Made by a program: the position numbers and the translations under genes. A model generated the notes under the pieces. That model was not told the DNA's origin, ran no database searches, and was given only the letters and a program-made list of their open reading frames with translations. This document shows positions 1 to 8,089 of a DNA stretch of 43,848 nucleotides, piece after piece; the stretch's first letter is position 1, and each line of letters opens with the position of its first letter. This stretch comes from Candidatus Heimdallarchaeota archaeon (GTDB lineage: Archaea > Asgardarchaeota > Heimdallarchaeia > Heimdallarchaeales > Heimdallarchaeaceae), in contig JAEOSZ010000034.1 of assembly GCA_016840095.1 (NCBI GenBank), positions 1-43,848 of the forward strand, in the 5' to 3' direction.

Positions 1-2
1 AT

Positions 3-140
3 GTTGTCTCATATCTGAAAGATCACAAAATTGTTCACTTTGAAGATAAAAACAAGATTGAAGATTGGTTATTTGATTTAGCAATCGAACAAGGATTCGA
101 AGATATTGTCAAAAAAGTTAGAAAAACTAAAAAGAAATAG
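3..140 (+). CDS. C-terminal end of an unrecognised protein (partial)
   Basis: This is the last 45 codons of a gene that starts before the window. The frame is open from base 3 and stops at TAG 138-140. The ATG at base 1 is in another frame and stops after five codons. The visible tail has an acidic, probably helical stretch (IEDWLFDLAIEQGFEDI) and ends in a basic run (VRKTKKK). That basic end would suit nucleic-acid binding, but this is inference only. I do not recognise the family. A T-rich stretch follows the stop and may end the transcript. Confidence 0.6.
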   Translation, partial: VVSYLKDHKIVHFEDKNKIEDWLFDLAIEQGFEDIVKKVRKTKKK

Positions 141-232
141 AAAAATTCATTTTTATTTTTTGTCGGCATTCTTTTTCATTTTCATGTGTCAAAGCCTCAC
201 AATCTCCAAAATCGGGATTCATGGCCTTTTTG

Positions 233-246
233 TATAAATATTTATA
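233..246 (+). promoter_or_regulatory. TATA-box promoter of the acidic protein gene
   Basis: TATAAATATTTATA is a perfect 14-base palindrome with the look of an archaeal TATA box. It lies about 50 bases before the ATG at 284, so transcription should start near base 260-265. That leaves a short leader holding the ribosome site GGAG at 272-275. Whether the perfect symmetry matters, for example for a second regulator, cannot be told. Confidence 0.5.
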
Positions 247-283
247 GCTCAAAACCGTCGTTTTAGTTTAAGGAGTGTTTAAA

Positions 284-1204
284 ATGGAAGAAGAATTTAA
301 AGATGAAATTCCAGAAGAAACCGAAGATGAAATTACTGAAGAAGAACTCGAAGAAGAGCTCACAGAAGAAGAAAAAGAAGAAGTAGAAGATGAACTTGAA
401 GAGCTTGAAAAGGAAGATTATGGACTTCCAGATGATGTTGAAGAGGAACTTGAAGAAGAACTTGAAGAAATAAAAGAAGAGCTTGAAGAAGAGCTTGAAG
501 AAGAGCTTGAAGAAAAGGAAGACGATGCTGAAGATTATTTTGATACACTTAAACAAATTTCTACTGATAAAGATGACATTGAAGAGATAGAAGAAGAAGC
601 AGCTGAAGAACTAATTGAAGAAGCTGTTGAAGATGTAGTTGAAGACTTAGTTGAAGAGATGGGAGAAGAAGTTGCTGAAGACGATCTTGAAGATGTTGTT
701 GAGGAAGTTACAGAAGATGTGCTAGATGAACCGGAAGAGGAGATCATACAGGAGGTTGAAGAAATCGAAGAAGACGTCGAAGAAGTTGTTGCTGAACATG
801 TATACAAACCTACACCAGTTGATGATGTGATTCCTGATGAACTTGAGAAAAGTGGCGGTGATATCCAGATTATTTTGAAAGATGTTGATGGAGCTTTGAT
901 TCCATATGGTTACGATCTAATCAAAGGTAAAATTGCTATACAACATGATGAAGCAATGAAGGTTAAGCTTGCCTTCTCCTGGTTTTACAAGCAAAACAAG
1001 AACGTTGAAGAGATATTTGGTGCTACAAGACTAAACATTGATTTGATTAATGAAATTCTCATAAACCCGTTCTACTTTGGTAAAGTTTATTTCCAAGGAG
1101 CTCTAGTTAAGGGAAACTTTGAACCAATTTTAACAGAAAGATATTGCAATTTAAACAATATAAATACTGAAGAAATTGAAGAGAAATATCTATCTACAAA
1201 ATAA
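284..1204 (+). CDS. Extremely acidic protein ending in a serine-recombinase 'Recombinase' domain
   Basis: About 306 residues. Roughly the first 190 are dominated by Glu with Asp, Leu and Val in EELEEELEE-type repeats, expected to be helical or disordered and very negative. The last ~105 residues differ: they contain IPYGYDLIKGKIAI, a helix with EAMKVKLAFSWFY, then INEILINPFYFGKVYFQGAL. This order (PxGY, EAxxVxxxFxxY, xxILxNPxYxGxxxxxG) is that of the Recombinase domain (Pfam PF07508) found after the catalytic domain in large serine integrases. No resolvase catalytic domain or active serine precedes it. The role is therefore probably not recombination; a domesticated DNA-binding piece with an acidic arm is my inference. 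I chose ATG 284 because GGAG at 272-275 is spaced eight bases from it; GTG 275 in the same frame is the alternative. A hairpin terminator follows. Confidence 0.75.
   Translation: MEEEFKDEIPEETEDEITEEELEEELTEEEKEEVEDELEELEKEDYGLPDDVEEELEEELEEIKEELEEELEEELEEKEDDAEDYFDTLKQISTDKDDIEEIEEEAAEELIEEAVEDVVEDLVEEMGEEVAEDDLEDVVEEVTEDVLDEPEEEIIQEVEEIEEDVEEVVAEHVYKPTPVDDVIPDELEKSGGDIQIILKDVDGALIPYGYDLIKGKIAIQHDEAMKVKLAFSWFYKQNKNVEEIFGATRLNIDLINEILINPFYFGKVYFQGALVKGNFEPILTERYCNLNNINTEEIEEKYLSTK
475..510 (+). repeat. 12-base tandem repeat inside the acidic coding region
   Basis: Three perfect head-to-tail copies of AGAAGAGCTTGA (475-486, 487-498, 499-510), with degenerate copies on both sides from about 440 onward. 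Each copy adds four residues of the Glu/Leu repeat. The identity at DNA level suggests recent growth by slippage or unequal exchange, so length may vary between strains. Confidence 0.8.
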
Positions 1205-1218
1205 TTTAACAAACCTAT

Positions 1219-1249
1219 TGGAAGACTTTCTTCCAGTTATTTTTTACTT
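1219..1249 (+). terminator. Hairpin plus T-run terminator between convergent genes
   Basis: TGGAAGA (1219-1225), loop CTT, TCTTCCA (1229-1235) gives a perfect 7-base stem, followed by a T-rich tract from about 1237. It sits 15 bases after the stop of the acidic protein gene and runs into the end of the convergent acyltransferase gene. The form is that of an intrinsic terminator for plus-strand transcription. Confidence 0.55.
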
Positions 1250-2053
1250 TTCTAACCCATAAGCTTGTTCAATTAATTCAGCTAGTCTCGCTACAAATCT
1301 AGTAGCGGGACCACCATCAACAATATTGTGGTCAATTTGGATAGTAAGGTTCAAAAACTCGTGTTCTACCATTTTACCCGCAGATATTACTGGTTTGTTT
1401 TTTATTCCACCTATAGCAATATTCATAGTATTACTAGGAAAAGGAATACCCCATCCAGCTATGTTTTTTCCAAACATTCCTAATGCAGTGACACCAATTG
1501 TTCCAGCATTTTCTAAAAAGAATTTAGTATTTGTCAGTTTTCTTTTAACAACAATCTTCCTAGCGAACTTAGGAATAAGTGAATAGATTTTCATGAAGAA
1601 TTTTGGGGTTCCTTCAACTAATTGATTTCCCTCTTCCACTTCTATTTCTTGAGCTTCCCTTATTTCATTAGTGATTTCTTGTACAGTTTTTGTATTGGCA
1701 AATTTAATGAGATAATTAATAGGTACTTTCTTTCCAGATCGGGTCGTACGCTCAACCATTGTTCTAACATGAGCATTATCAAAGATTATCAGTTTGTTTT
1801 TTTTGGTCCTAAATGCATGAACTTCTTTGTGTTCACTTACTGCTTGGGCAATACATTTTATTATCCAACCTGTAAATGATAATCTGCTTCCAGTTTGTTT
1901 TTCATATTGTTTGATCCTTTTTCTGGCTTTATCTACATCTAGTTCGACTAAACCAACCATTGATGTTCGTTTAGTAGTTATCTCATAGACCTCTGTTAAT
2001 GCTTGCCGAATCTTTGAAAACTCTTTTAGTTCATAATTGCCAAATTCCTTCAT
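1244..2053 (-). CDS. Stand-alone 2-oxoacid dehydrogenase acyltransferase (E2) catalytic domain protein
   Basis: 269 residues matching the C-terminal catalytic domain of dihydrolipoamide acyltransferases and chloramphenicol acetyltransferase-like enzymes. The start resembles the E2 core (FSKIRQALTEVYEITT). The active-site block near the C-terminus reads IDHNIVDGGPATRF, equivalent to the DHxxxDG motif, so the catalytic His and Asp are present. The middle (NAGTIGVTALGMFGK, IAIGGIKNKPVI) matches the E2 core. No lipoyl or E1/E3-binding domain is present: the protein starts at the catalytic domain. No E1 or E3 gene is near. It may therefore transfer acyl groups in another pathway rather than work in a classical dehydrogenase complex; the substrate is unknown. 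It is convergent with the acidic gene and divergent from the zinc-ribbon gene. The 280-base gap to 2334 holds no gene I can support. Confidence 0.85.
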   Translation of the reverse strand: MKEFGNYELKEFSKIRQALTEVYEITTKRTSMVGLVELDVDKARKRIKQYEKQTGSRLSFTGWIIKCIAQAVSEHKEVHAFRTKKNKLIIFDNAHVRTMVERTTRSGKKVPINYLIKFANTKTVQEITNEIREAQEIEVEEGNQLVEGTPKFFMKIYSLIPKFARKIVVKRKLTNTKFFLENAGTIGVTALGMFGKNIAGWGIPFPSNTMNIAIGGIKNKPVISAGKMVEHEFLNLTIQIDHNIVDGGPATRFVARLAELIEQAYGLEK

Positions 2054-2333
2054 TAGTTCAATTCCTTTCCTTATTAAGAATAAAACACTATGTTGAATTA
2101 AAATTTTTGTTCTTTCAAAATAAAAACAAGCCTTTATTAGTTGATCTTACACTGATTTAATCAAAACAGGGGAGTTAATTTGAAAAAGAAAACTGAAAGA
2201 CAGAGACGAATAATCTCATAACAAAATAGAATTTTACCGAATGCTAATTCTAGTCAAAGAAGGAAAAGATTTAGTTATAAAGTGAATGCTAACATTTTTT
2301 AATACTTTCAGCTTATTTTTCTATTGAGGGAAA

Positions 2334-2636
2334 ATGGAAAAATATATTTATTGTAATCAATGTAACGCTAAGAATGATTCTTTTAATGAATTCTGTACTG
2401 AATGTGGAAAAAGAATTGATGATTCTACTGCTGGTTCTCATACTGTGTATACTAATAATACTAGAGAACGTGTGATGTCTGGTTCTTTTGATGCATTACC
2501 TGGAGCTCCTAAATATGGAAAGGAAAGAAATAAGACGAAAAATATTCTCAGTATACTTGCTGTTCTAATATTTGGTGCAGTTGCTGCTATTGTATTTTGG
2601 CAAGTTTATGAAAATGTTGTAAATAACTTTCCTTAA
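2334..2636 (+). CDS. Small zinc-ribbon protein with a C-terminal membrane segment
   Basis: 100 residues. The N-terminus is a rubredoxin-like zinc ribbon with Cys7-x2-Cys10 and Cys21-x2-Cys24 (YCNQCNAK, FCTECGKR). A polar linker of about 40 residues follows, then one hydrophobic segment near residues 73-92 (ILAVLIFGAVAAIVFW) and a short tail, so it is probably tail-anchored with the ribbon in the cytoplasm. Such 'zinc ribbon plus TM' proteins are common in archaea and their function is unknown. A TATA-like TTTTTAATA lies at about 2295-2303, and GAGGG at 2326-2330 places the ribosome at ATG 2334. It is convergent with the next gene, with about 30 bases between them. Confidence 0.75.
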   Translation: MEKYIYCNQCNAKNDSFNEFCTECGKRIDDSTAGSHTVYTNNTRERVMSGSFDALPGAPKYGKERNKTKNILSILAVLIFGAVAAIVFWQVYENVVNNFP

Positions 2637-2666
2637 CCTGAAGCTCCATATCTCTTTGGAATAATC

Positions 2667-3008
2667 TCAACTTACTCCTTCTGCAAGAAGCTCTCCTATT
2701 GTATCTGCTGTCATGCTAAAAAAAGAAACGAGATCTTCTCTAGAGTGTAAGAGATCATATAGGTTCTTCATAGGTAAGTCTCGTCCATAGTCATCTACAA
2801 AAACAATTTCATATCCCAACCCTTTACCAAGGTTGCTTTGTTCCTTTAACCACTCTCTTTGTTCCTCAAAGAAGTTCTGCAGGAAATCCTTGACATTAGT
2901 GATGTTGCTCAATTTATATCTAGTTAATTCCAGTTTCTTTTCCTTATCTTCTGCATAGATTTTGAATACCATTTTCCAAGTCAAATCAAACACCCAAATG
3001 AGTTTCAT
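2667..3008 (-). CDS. Conserved-looking hypothetical protein, 113 residues
   Basis: I do not recognise the family. The protein is soluble, with alternating strands and helices: an N-terminal strand (MVFKIYAED), an amphipathic helix (VKDFLQNFFEEQREWLKEQ), a strand (YEIVFVDDYGRD), then a helix that ends near the C-terminus. No catalytic motif is visible. The start at 3008 fits a leaderless transcript: read on the minus strand, TATATA-type sequence lies about 25 bases before the ATG. An internal ATG at residue 13 (MVFKIYAED) could be the true start, because the first 12 residues look less like a folded beginning. It stands alone, divergent from the S30e gene. Confidence 0.6.
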   Translation of the reverse strand: MKLIWVFDLTWKMVFKIYAEDKEKKLELTRYKLSNITNVKDFLQNFFEEQREWLKEQSNLGKGLGYEIVFVDDYGRDLPMKNLYDLLHSREDLVSFFSMTADTIGELLAEGVS

Positions 3009-3158
3009 CTACTTATATAGCATTTAGTATATAAAGCGATGAATTACTTTCTCGAGTTTAAATATGAATCTATACGGATTTTCATTCTTGTATGAACGAA
3101 AAACTATAAGTTTTTAAACACACCATCGACCTCTAGAGTAGACAAGAAAGGTGATTAA

Positions 3159-3341
3159 ATGGGTCACGGTTCGCTCCAAAAAGCAGGAAAAGTTAGAAAA
3201 CAAACTCCCAAAGTTGAAGGAAAAGTAAGACACAGTCCTATTCCAAGAAGGGGCTTAAGAAATAAATACGTTAAACGAGTTATTCTAGGTCGTTTTCCAG
3301 GTCAAGCTCAGAGTATGGGAGCTAAGCGTCGTTCCAGATAA
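3159..3341 (+). CDS. rps30e: Small ribosomal subunit protein eS30 (S30e)
   Basis: 60 residues, very basic. It begins MGHGSLQKAGKVRKQTPKV, the family's signature start, and continues with IPRRGLRNKYVKRV. eS30 is a small-subunit protein of eukaryotes and of some archaeal lineages (TACK and Asgard) and is generally missing from Euryarchaeota, so it helps place the organism. The length is normal for archaeal eS30, with no ubiquitin-like fusion. The ribosome site GGTGA at 3150-3154 stands four bases before ATG 3159, the spacing seen repeatedly in this window. A TATA-like TTTTTAAACA lies near 3111-3120. Elp3 follows 32 bases later on the same strand and is probably in the same transcript. Confidence 0.92.
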   Translation: MGHGSLQKAGKVRKQTPKVEGKVRHSPIPRRGLRNKYVKRVILGRFPGQAQSMGAKRRSR

Positions 3342-3373
3342 CATTTTCTATTTATTTTATAGATTGTTTTCAA

Positions 3374-4963
3374 ATGAATATTCGTGATAGAGCTCTATTT
3401 GAAATTAAAGAAAAACTACTATTTTTAGATGAACCTAATAAGAAAATTCTAGATCAAGTTAAACGTGATGTTGCTAAAAAGTATAAACTCAAAGATTTTC
3501 CTAAGAATAGCGAGATTCTAGCTATTTGTGATATTGAGGAGAGAGATTTACTCCTACCGATACTTATGAAGAGGATTGTGCGAACACTATCTGGAGTTGC
3601 AGTTATAGCAGCAATGACCCGTCCTTGGGAATGCCCCCATGGGAAATGCATAATGTGTCCAGGAGGTCCAGATATTGAACGACCTCAGAGCTATACCGGT
3701 TATGAACCTACAACAATGAGGGGTATACGAAACAATTTCGACCCATATCTTCAGGTTATTGACAGAATTAAACAACTTGAGTCTATTGGACATTCAACAG
3801 AGAAAATTGATGCAATTATAATGGGTGGAACTTTCACTAACCAACCCACTGAATATCAGCAATGGTTTATTCAAAGAATGTTTGATGCCTTTAATGAAGT
3901 TGACTCAAAAGATATTCATAAAGCCCATGAAATAAACGAAACAGCTGTTCATAGATGTATAGGTTTGACAGCTGAGACAAGACCTGATCAGATTAATCAA
4001 GAGAAAATTAATCACCTTATTGATTATGGAGTTACTAGATTAGAAGTTGGAGTTCAATCAGTTTTTGACGATGTTCTAGAAAAAATGCAACGTGGTCATG
4101 GAGTAAAAGAGACAACTGAAGCTTTTCAATTCATCAAAGATTCCGGACTCAAAATTACTGCTCACATGATGCCTGGATTACCTGGTTCAACAATAGATAG
4201 AGATATTGAATCTTTCAAGATTTTGTTCAATGATTCTAGATTTCGTCCAGATGAACTAAAAATCTATCCTACAATGGTTATACCTGGAACAAAATTATTT
4301 GACGACTATCAAAATGGTGATTATTCGCCTCTTACAAATGAATCAGCTGCACGATTGATAGCGAAGATAAAAGAATTTGTACCTCCTTATGTTAGAATTA
4401 AGAGGGTTCTTAGAGATATTCCAGCTCATCAAATAGCAGCTGGTCCGAATAAAAGTGATTTGAGATTAGATGTTCAAGCTATTCTTGAAAAAGAAGGGAA
4501 GAAATGTCAGTGTATTCGATGTAGAGAAGTGGGGCATTTAATTTACAAGAAGAATATGCAGATAGATCAGAACAAAATTGAATTAATTGAGAGATCATAT
4601 GAAGCAAGTGGCGGTGTAGATCATTTTCTGTCTTTTGAAGAGACTGAAAACAATGCTTTAATTGGATTTTTGAGATTAAGAGAACTGAGTGAAAATATAA
4701 TTCGTCCAGAGTTTGATAATTCGACAATTGTTGTTAGGGAATTACATGTCTATGGAGAACTTCTTGGATTGAGAGCATTGAAGAAGAGTTATCTCCAGTG
4801 GCAGCATAAAGGTTACGGAAAGGAACTTATGTCAAGAGCTGAAGAAATTGGAAGAGAAAGAGGTAATGCAAAAATCTCAGTAATATCAGGTGTTGGAGTA
4901 AGAGAATATTATCAAAAGCAAGGCTACTCGAAAGATGGTCCTTACATGTCGAAAAAATTGTGA
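3374..4963 (+). CDS. elp3: tRNA uridine(34) acetyltransferase Elp3
   Basis: 529 residues, the normal size for archaeal Elp3. It has an N-terminal radical SAM domain followed by a GNAT acetyltransferase domain. The Fe-S cluster motif is Cys87-x4-Cys92-x2-Cys95 (ECPHGKCIMCPGG), the archaeal form. Other Elp3 blocks are IMGGTF, GLTAETRPD, RLEVGVQSVFDDVL, HMMPGLPGST and KIYPTMVIPGT. The zinc-type cysteine block follows (CQCIRCREVGH). The C-terminal GNAT part includes the acetyl-CoA loop HKGYGKELMSRAEE and ends GYSKDGPYMSKKL. Elp3 starts the cm5U-type modification of U34 in wobble positions of tRNA. It follows S30e closely with no clear ribosome site of its own, so translation may be coupled or weak. 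All visible catalytic residues are intact. Confidence 0.96.
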   Translation: MNIRDRALFEIKEKLLFLDEPNKKILDQVKRDVAKKYKLKDFPKNSEILAICDIEERDLLLPILMKRIVRTLSGVAVIAAMTRPWECPHGKCIMCPGGPDIERPQSYTGYEPTTMRGIRNNFDPYLQVIDRIKQLESIGHSTEKIDAIIMGGTFTNQPTEYQQWFIQRMFDAFNEVDSKDIHKAHEINETAVHRCIGLTAETRPDQINQEKINHLIDYGVTRLEVGVQSVFDDVLEKMQRGHGVKETTEAFQFIKDSGLKITAHMMPGLPGSTIDRDIESFKILFNDSRFRPDELKIYPTMVIPGTKLFDDYQNGDYSPLTNESAARLIAKIKEFVPPYVRIKRVLRDIPAHQIAAGPNKSDLRLDVQAILEKEGKKCQCIRCREVGHLIYKKNMQIDQNKIELIERSYEASGGVDHFLSFEETENNALIGFLRLRELSENIIRPEFDNSTIVVRELHVYGELLGLRALKKSYLQWQHKGYGKELMSRAEEIGRERGNAKISVISGVGVREYYQKQGYSKDGPYMSKKL

Positions 4964-4974
4964 ATCTTTCAATA

Positions 4975-4986
4975 CTTGTTTACAAG
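4975..4986. promoter_or_regulatory. Short palindrome before the HTH regulator gene
   Basis: CTTGTTTACAAG (arms CTTGT and ACAAG, centre TT) lies just upstream of a TATA-like CTTATAATT near 4991, ahead of the regulator at 5044. Position and symmetry suit an autoregulatory operator, but it is short and could be chance. Confidence 0.25.
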
Positions 4987-5043
4987 GCTAAACTTATAAT
5001 TGCTTCCTCTTCATGGATTTTAGAAAGAATTAAGGGTTGAAAT

Positions 5044-6036
5044 ATGTCTCAGAGCAATAGGTTATCAATTCTATCAAATGTGGAACACATTCTACATGCA
5101 AATGGATATGCTATAACCACATTATCTGCTGGTAGCAAAGCTTGCTTTGATATTATTGCAAAGAAAAGAGATCAATTAATTATTATCAAAGTTGAACCTT
5201 ACATTGACAATTTCAATCGAGACAATTCATATGAACTGAAGAATATTGCTTCTTTTCTAAATGCATCCCCATTAATTATAGGTGAACGAGGAAGACGTTT
5301 CTCTGAAATTGATGATGGTTTAGTTCTCCTTAGATATGGTATCCCTGTTGTTAGCAGTGAAACTTTTACCAATCTAATCTCTCATGGAGTCCCCCCTATA
5401 GTTTATTGCAGTAAAGGTGGCTACTTCGTTCAGATTAACAGGAAAATACTTAGACAAGCTAGAATAGAGAAGAATCTAAGTTATGCAGATTTAGCACATC
5501 TTGTAGGTGTATCTAGAAGAACAATTTATGAATATGAACATTCGATAAACCCAACTCCCACTACAGCTGCAAAATTAGAAGAAATACTCGATTCTCCAAT
5601 TGCTCAAGGAATTAAGATCTTCAACATAGACATTGAGAAAGAAGAAAGACCTCAATTTTCAACAGAAAATCTTTCTGGTTTCAAAGAAGAAATCTCAGGG
5701 ATTCTTGAAGAACTAGGATTTTTTACTCAATTCTGGACTCGCCAATCTCCTTTCGATGCTTTTGGAGAACAAAAGAATCTTGATTTTCATAGTGGAATGA
5801 ATATTTTAGTTTGTGTTGATGAACTTCAGCAGAAAAACGTCGTTGAAAGAGCTATTTTAACACAAGATATAGCCTCCTTAACTAAACGCAGAGCTGTAAT
5901 GATAGTAGAAGATTCTGACGATTCTTTGACTCAGAGTATCCCAACATTTACTGTTGACGAACTTAATCAAATGAAGAAAGCTTTTGATCTAGTTAAGAAT
6001 TGGGTTAAAAAGTATTCAAATATAAAAGAAAGTTAA
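5044..6036 (+). CDS. Archaeal HTH-type transcriptional regulator (COG1395-like)
   Basis: 330 residues. The first ~110 residues look like a degenerate nuclease-like or sensor domain (LIIIKVEPYIDNFN, LLRYGIPVVSSETF). A Cro/CI-type helix-turn-helix lies at about 138-190 (LRQARIEKNLSYADLAHLVG, SRRTIYEYEHSINPT), followed by a C-terminal alpha/beta domain (SGILEELGFFTQFWTRQSPFDAF, LTKRRAVMIVE). This N-domain/HTH/C-domain order is that of the archaeal 'putative HTH-type transcriptional regulatory protein' family. Its targets are unknown. AAGGG lies just before ATG 5044, and a short palindrome precedes the promoter. It is convergent with the fibrillarin gene, with only nine bases between the stops. 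Confidence 0.85.
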   Translation: MSQSNRLSILSNVEHILHANGYAITTLSAGSKACFDIIAKKRDQLIIIKVEPYIDNFNRDNSYELKNIASFLNASPLIIGERGRRFSEIDDGLVLLRYGIPVVSSETFTNLISHGVPPIVYCSKGGYFVQINRKILRQARIEKNLSYADLAHLVGVSRRTIYEYEHSINPTPTTAAKLEEILDSPIAQGIKIFNIDIEKEERPQFSTENLSGFKEEISGILEELGFFTQFWTRQSPFDAFGEQKNLDFHSGMNILVCVDELQQKNVVERAILTQDIASLTKRRAVMIVEDSDDSLTQSIPTFTVDELNQMKKAFDLVKNWVKKYSNIKES

Positions 6037-6045
6037 GTTGAGCAG

Positions 6046-6729
6046 TTATTTTTGCCCAACAATCATAATATGGTCTTTTTCATAAGGTTCAAGATTTATA
6101 GTTTCAAGAACTTTCAAACCATATGATTCTAGTTTGTCAATTACTTCTTTGAAAATTATTTTAGGGTCCTTAGTAACATCTATGCTTCGAGCTTTAACAG
6201 CTAAGAAGAAGTATCCACCATCTTTGAGATAGGTCTTAATGTTGTTATTTAGAATCTCTGCTTGAAATGGTTGCGCAACATCCTCGTAAACAATATCTAC
6301 TTGTAGAACGGTATTACTATATTCTTCAGGAAATCTTGCATCTGCATGAAGAGGAATAATATTTTTTCTTCTTTCAGCAACAACTATAAGATCACTCATT
6401 GATCTTGCAGAAAACTCCACAGCAAAGATCAGACCTTCATCTCCAACTATATCTGATATGTGAGAGACAGTTGTTCCAGATGCAGCCCCTAAGTATAAGA
6501 TTTTGGTTCCTTTATTTAGAGGAAATGTTTTAAGCTTCTTGAAAATAGCCGCACCTAGTTTACTCTTGTAGGGATCAAAAGTTCTGTATTCAATCCCTTC
6601 TTCTGTCAGTAATCTTTCAGTATAGACTTTCTTTCCTGGGTCAGCATTAACTGTTGCTAACCTTTTGTTTCCGTCTTTTGTTGTTAGCCAATATAGATTT
6701 TCAAATTGGTGTTTTTCTGGGTTTGACAT
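6046..6729 (-). CDS. flpA: Fibrillarin-like 2'-O-methyltransferase FlpA
   Basis: 227 residues, the usual archaeal size without the GAR tail of eukaryotes. It is the methyltransferase of the box C/D RNP and modifies rRNA and tRNA at guide-directed sites. The SAM-binding motif I reads ILYLGAASGTTVSHISDI. The family blocks VYAEFSARSM-like (IFAVEFSARSMSDLI), IIPLHADARFPEEY, VDIVYEDVAQPFQ and YFFLAVKARSIDVT follow, and the C-terminus ends DHIMIVGQ. It lies directly after nop5 with two bases between. Its ribosome site AAGGAGG is inside the last codons of nop5, so the two are translationally linked. This gives the correct stoichiometric partner for the RNP. Confidence 0.96.
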   Translation of the reverse strand: MSNPEKHQFENLYWLTTKDGNKRLATVNADPGKKVYTERLLTEEGIEYRTFDPYKSKLGAAIFKKLKTFPLNKGTKILYLGAASGTTVSHISDIVGDEGLIFAVEFSARSMSDLIVVAERRKNIIPLHADARFPEEYSNTVLQVDIVYEDVAQPFQAEILNNNIKTYLKDGGYFFLAVKARSIDVTKDPKIIFKEVIDKLESYGLKVLETINLEPYEKDHIMIVGQK

Positions 6730-6731
6730 TT

Positions 6732-8021
6732 TTATTTCCTCCTTGGATATTGTTTCTTATATTGAGGTTTTCTTTGACCTCCTTGCTGTCCGCTTCTTTG
6801 TCCACCTTTGTAACTTCCTCGTTTAGGTCTTGGTTGTGATGGTTGAAAGCTTCTATCAACAGGTGGTTTCTTCCCTTCGGGTGGGTTCTTGTATTTTTCT
6901 TTAATCTCAGCAATTTTTTGTTCAACTTCTAATCTTAATTGATCACCAATGAAGTCTCCTTGGAATGCATCTACTCTAGCAGCAATTGTTAATTTTCCTG
7001 CTATAGCTCTTGAGATGTTTCCTCTTTGCCACCAAGAGCAACTATGCAGTTCAGGCATTTGATATATTATTCCATGCTTAGGTGGTTTGGCACCTGTTTT
7101 TAGTGCTCTGAATAAGGCTTTTTCTGCACCTAAAAGTTGAACAGTACTTGCAGGTTTCATAGCAATCTCTCTTAACCCTCCAGCCAATGCTATTAATCTA
7201 GCAGCTATTGCAGATCCAACTACTGCTTTCATGTTTGGAGCAATTCTTCCCATCTCTCTTTCAATCCAATTGTCTAACTTGTCTCGTTCTTCATAGAGAT
7301 CAAGTGTTTTCTGAGTCATTTCTTGTAGAGGAAGTAAATCCTTATCTTCGTAGTGTGCACCCATGGATTTAGATGCTAATTCAACAAGTTTCTTACTTCG
7401 TTCGATGGAAAACCCATAATCTTTGATACTATTTTCTGTGAAGTTTTGTCTAGTTCCAATTTCAGTTATTATTTTACACAAGGTTACATGATTTTGGACT
7501 TCTTTCAGAATTTCTGGAAAATGAACCCCATACCATTCTCTAATTCTGGATGTAAAAAGGTTGGTTGTTTTATCTATATCATCCATGGTTAGAATAGCAT
7601 GTACAACGTTTTTATCTATTCTCTGAGAACTATATGCAATACTTTTCTTTGAAAGACCTATACTCACATCTTTTAGTATTTGATTGTATTCTATTTCATC
7701 TTTGATGTAATTTTTTTGGATAAGTATTTCTGGAATCTGTGAAATTAGATTCTGATAGTTTTCAGATTTGATAATAAGTTCACTCTTTATTCCCTTACTT
7801 CTAGAGAAGTTTTGAATATCTACGGAATTGGTTTCTATTGTTTCCTCTTTTAAGTCAGAATAAATCTTTTCCAACTCATCAGATATATTGTACTTTGATA
7901 AATTGTGAATTTTTTCAGCTATTTTTTCAGGGTTCTTTTCATATGCAGTAAACTCTACTAATTTGTCTTGATTATCGAAGATAAAAAATCCTGAAATATT
8001 AGCTATAATTTTAATTGTCAT
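6732..8021 (-). CDS. nop5: Nop5 / Nop56-58-like box C/D RNP scaffold
   Basis: 429 residues. It has an N-terminal fibrillarin-binding domain, a central coiled coil (residues about 150-260) and the Nop domain with LGAEKALFRALKTG, HGIIYQMPELHSCS and RGNISRAIAGKLTIAARVD. The tail of about 45 residues is very basic and rich in Gly, Gln, Pro and Arg (KRGSYKGGQRSGQQGG), longer than in many archaea and reminiscent of the basic tails of eukaryotic Nop56/58. It bridges L7Ae-bound guide RNA and fibrillarin. L7Ae itself is not in this window. The gene is first in a two-gene operon with flpA. I see nothing missing in the Nop core. Confidence 0.96.
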   Translation of the reverse strand: MTIKIIANISGFFIFDNQDKLVEFTAYEKNPEKIAEKIHNLSKYNISDELEKIYSDLKEETIETNSVDIQNFSRSKGIKSELIIKSENYQNLISQIPEILIQKNYIKDEIEYNQILKDVSIGLSKKSIAYSSQRIDKNVVHAILTMDDIDKTTNLFTSRIREWYGVHFPEILKEVQNHVTLCKIITEIGTRQNFTENSIKDYGFSIERSKKLVELASKSMGAHYEDKDLLPLQEMTQKTLDLYEERDKLDNWIEREMGRIAPNMKAVVGSAIAARLIALAGGLREIAMKPASTVQLLGAEKALFRALKTGAKPPKHGIIYQMPELHSCSWWQRGNISRAIAGKLTIAARVDAFQGDFIGDQLRLEVEQKIAEIKEKYKNPPEGKKPPVDRSFQPSQPRPKRGSYKGGQRSGQQGGQRKPQYKKQYPRRK

Positions 8022-8089
8022 CTATCTTTCACAAAAACTGAAAAATAAGAGATAAAAAAGATTTTGTTGCTAATCTTATTTCTCGAAAG

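Noticed and set aside
158..175. TGTCGGCA recurring near 160, 8505 and 37240
   Set aside because: An eight-base word found three times in 44 kb; one copy is at a coding end. Too short to separate from chance without a genome-wide count.
475..510. CRISPR-like array
   Set aside because: Repeats are 12 bases, directly adjacent without spacers, and encode a Glu/Leu peptide repeat.
263..807. Long minus-strand frames rich in Phe/Leu/Ser opposite the acidic gene
   Set aside because: They are the mirror of the GAA/GAG-rich plus-strand coding repeat; composition is extreme and no ribosome site or family feature is present.
2054..2333. Short 13-codon frame with GGGGAG upstream at about 2179
   Set aside because: Too short, with no other support; the 280-base gap is AT-rich with no clear gene.
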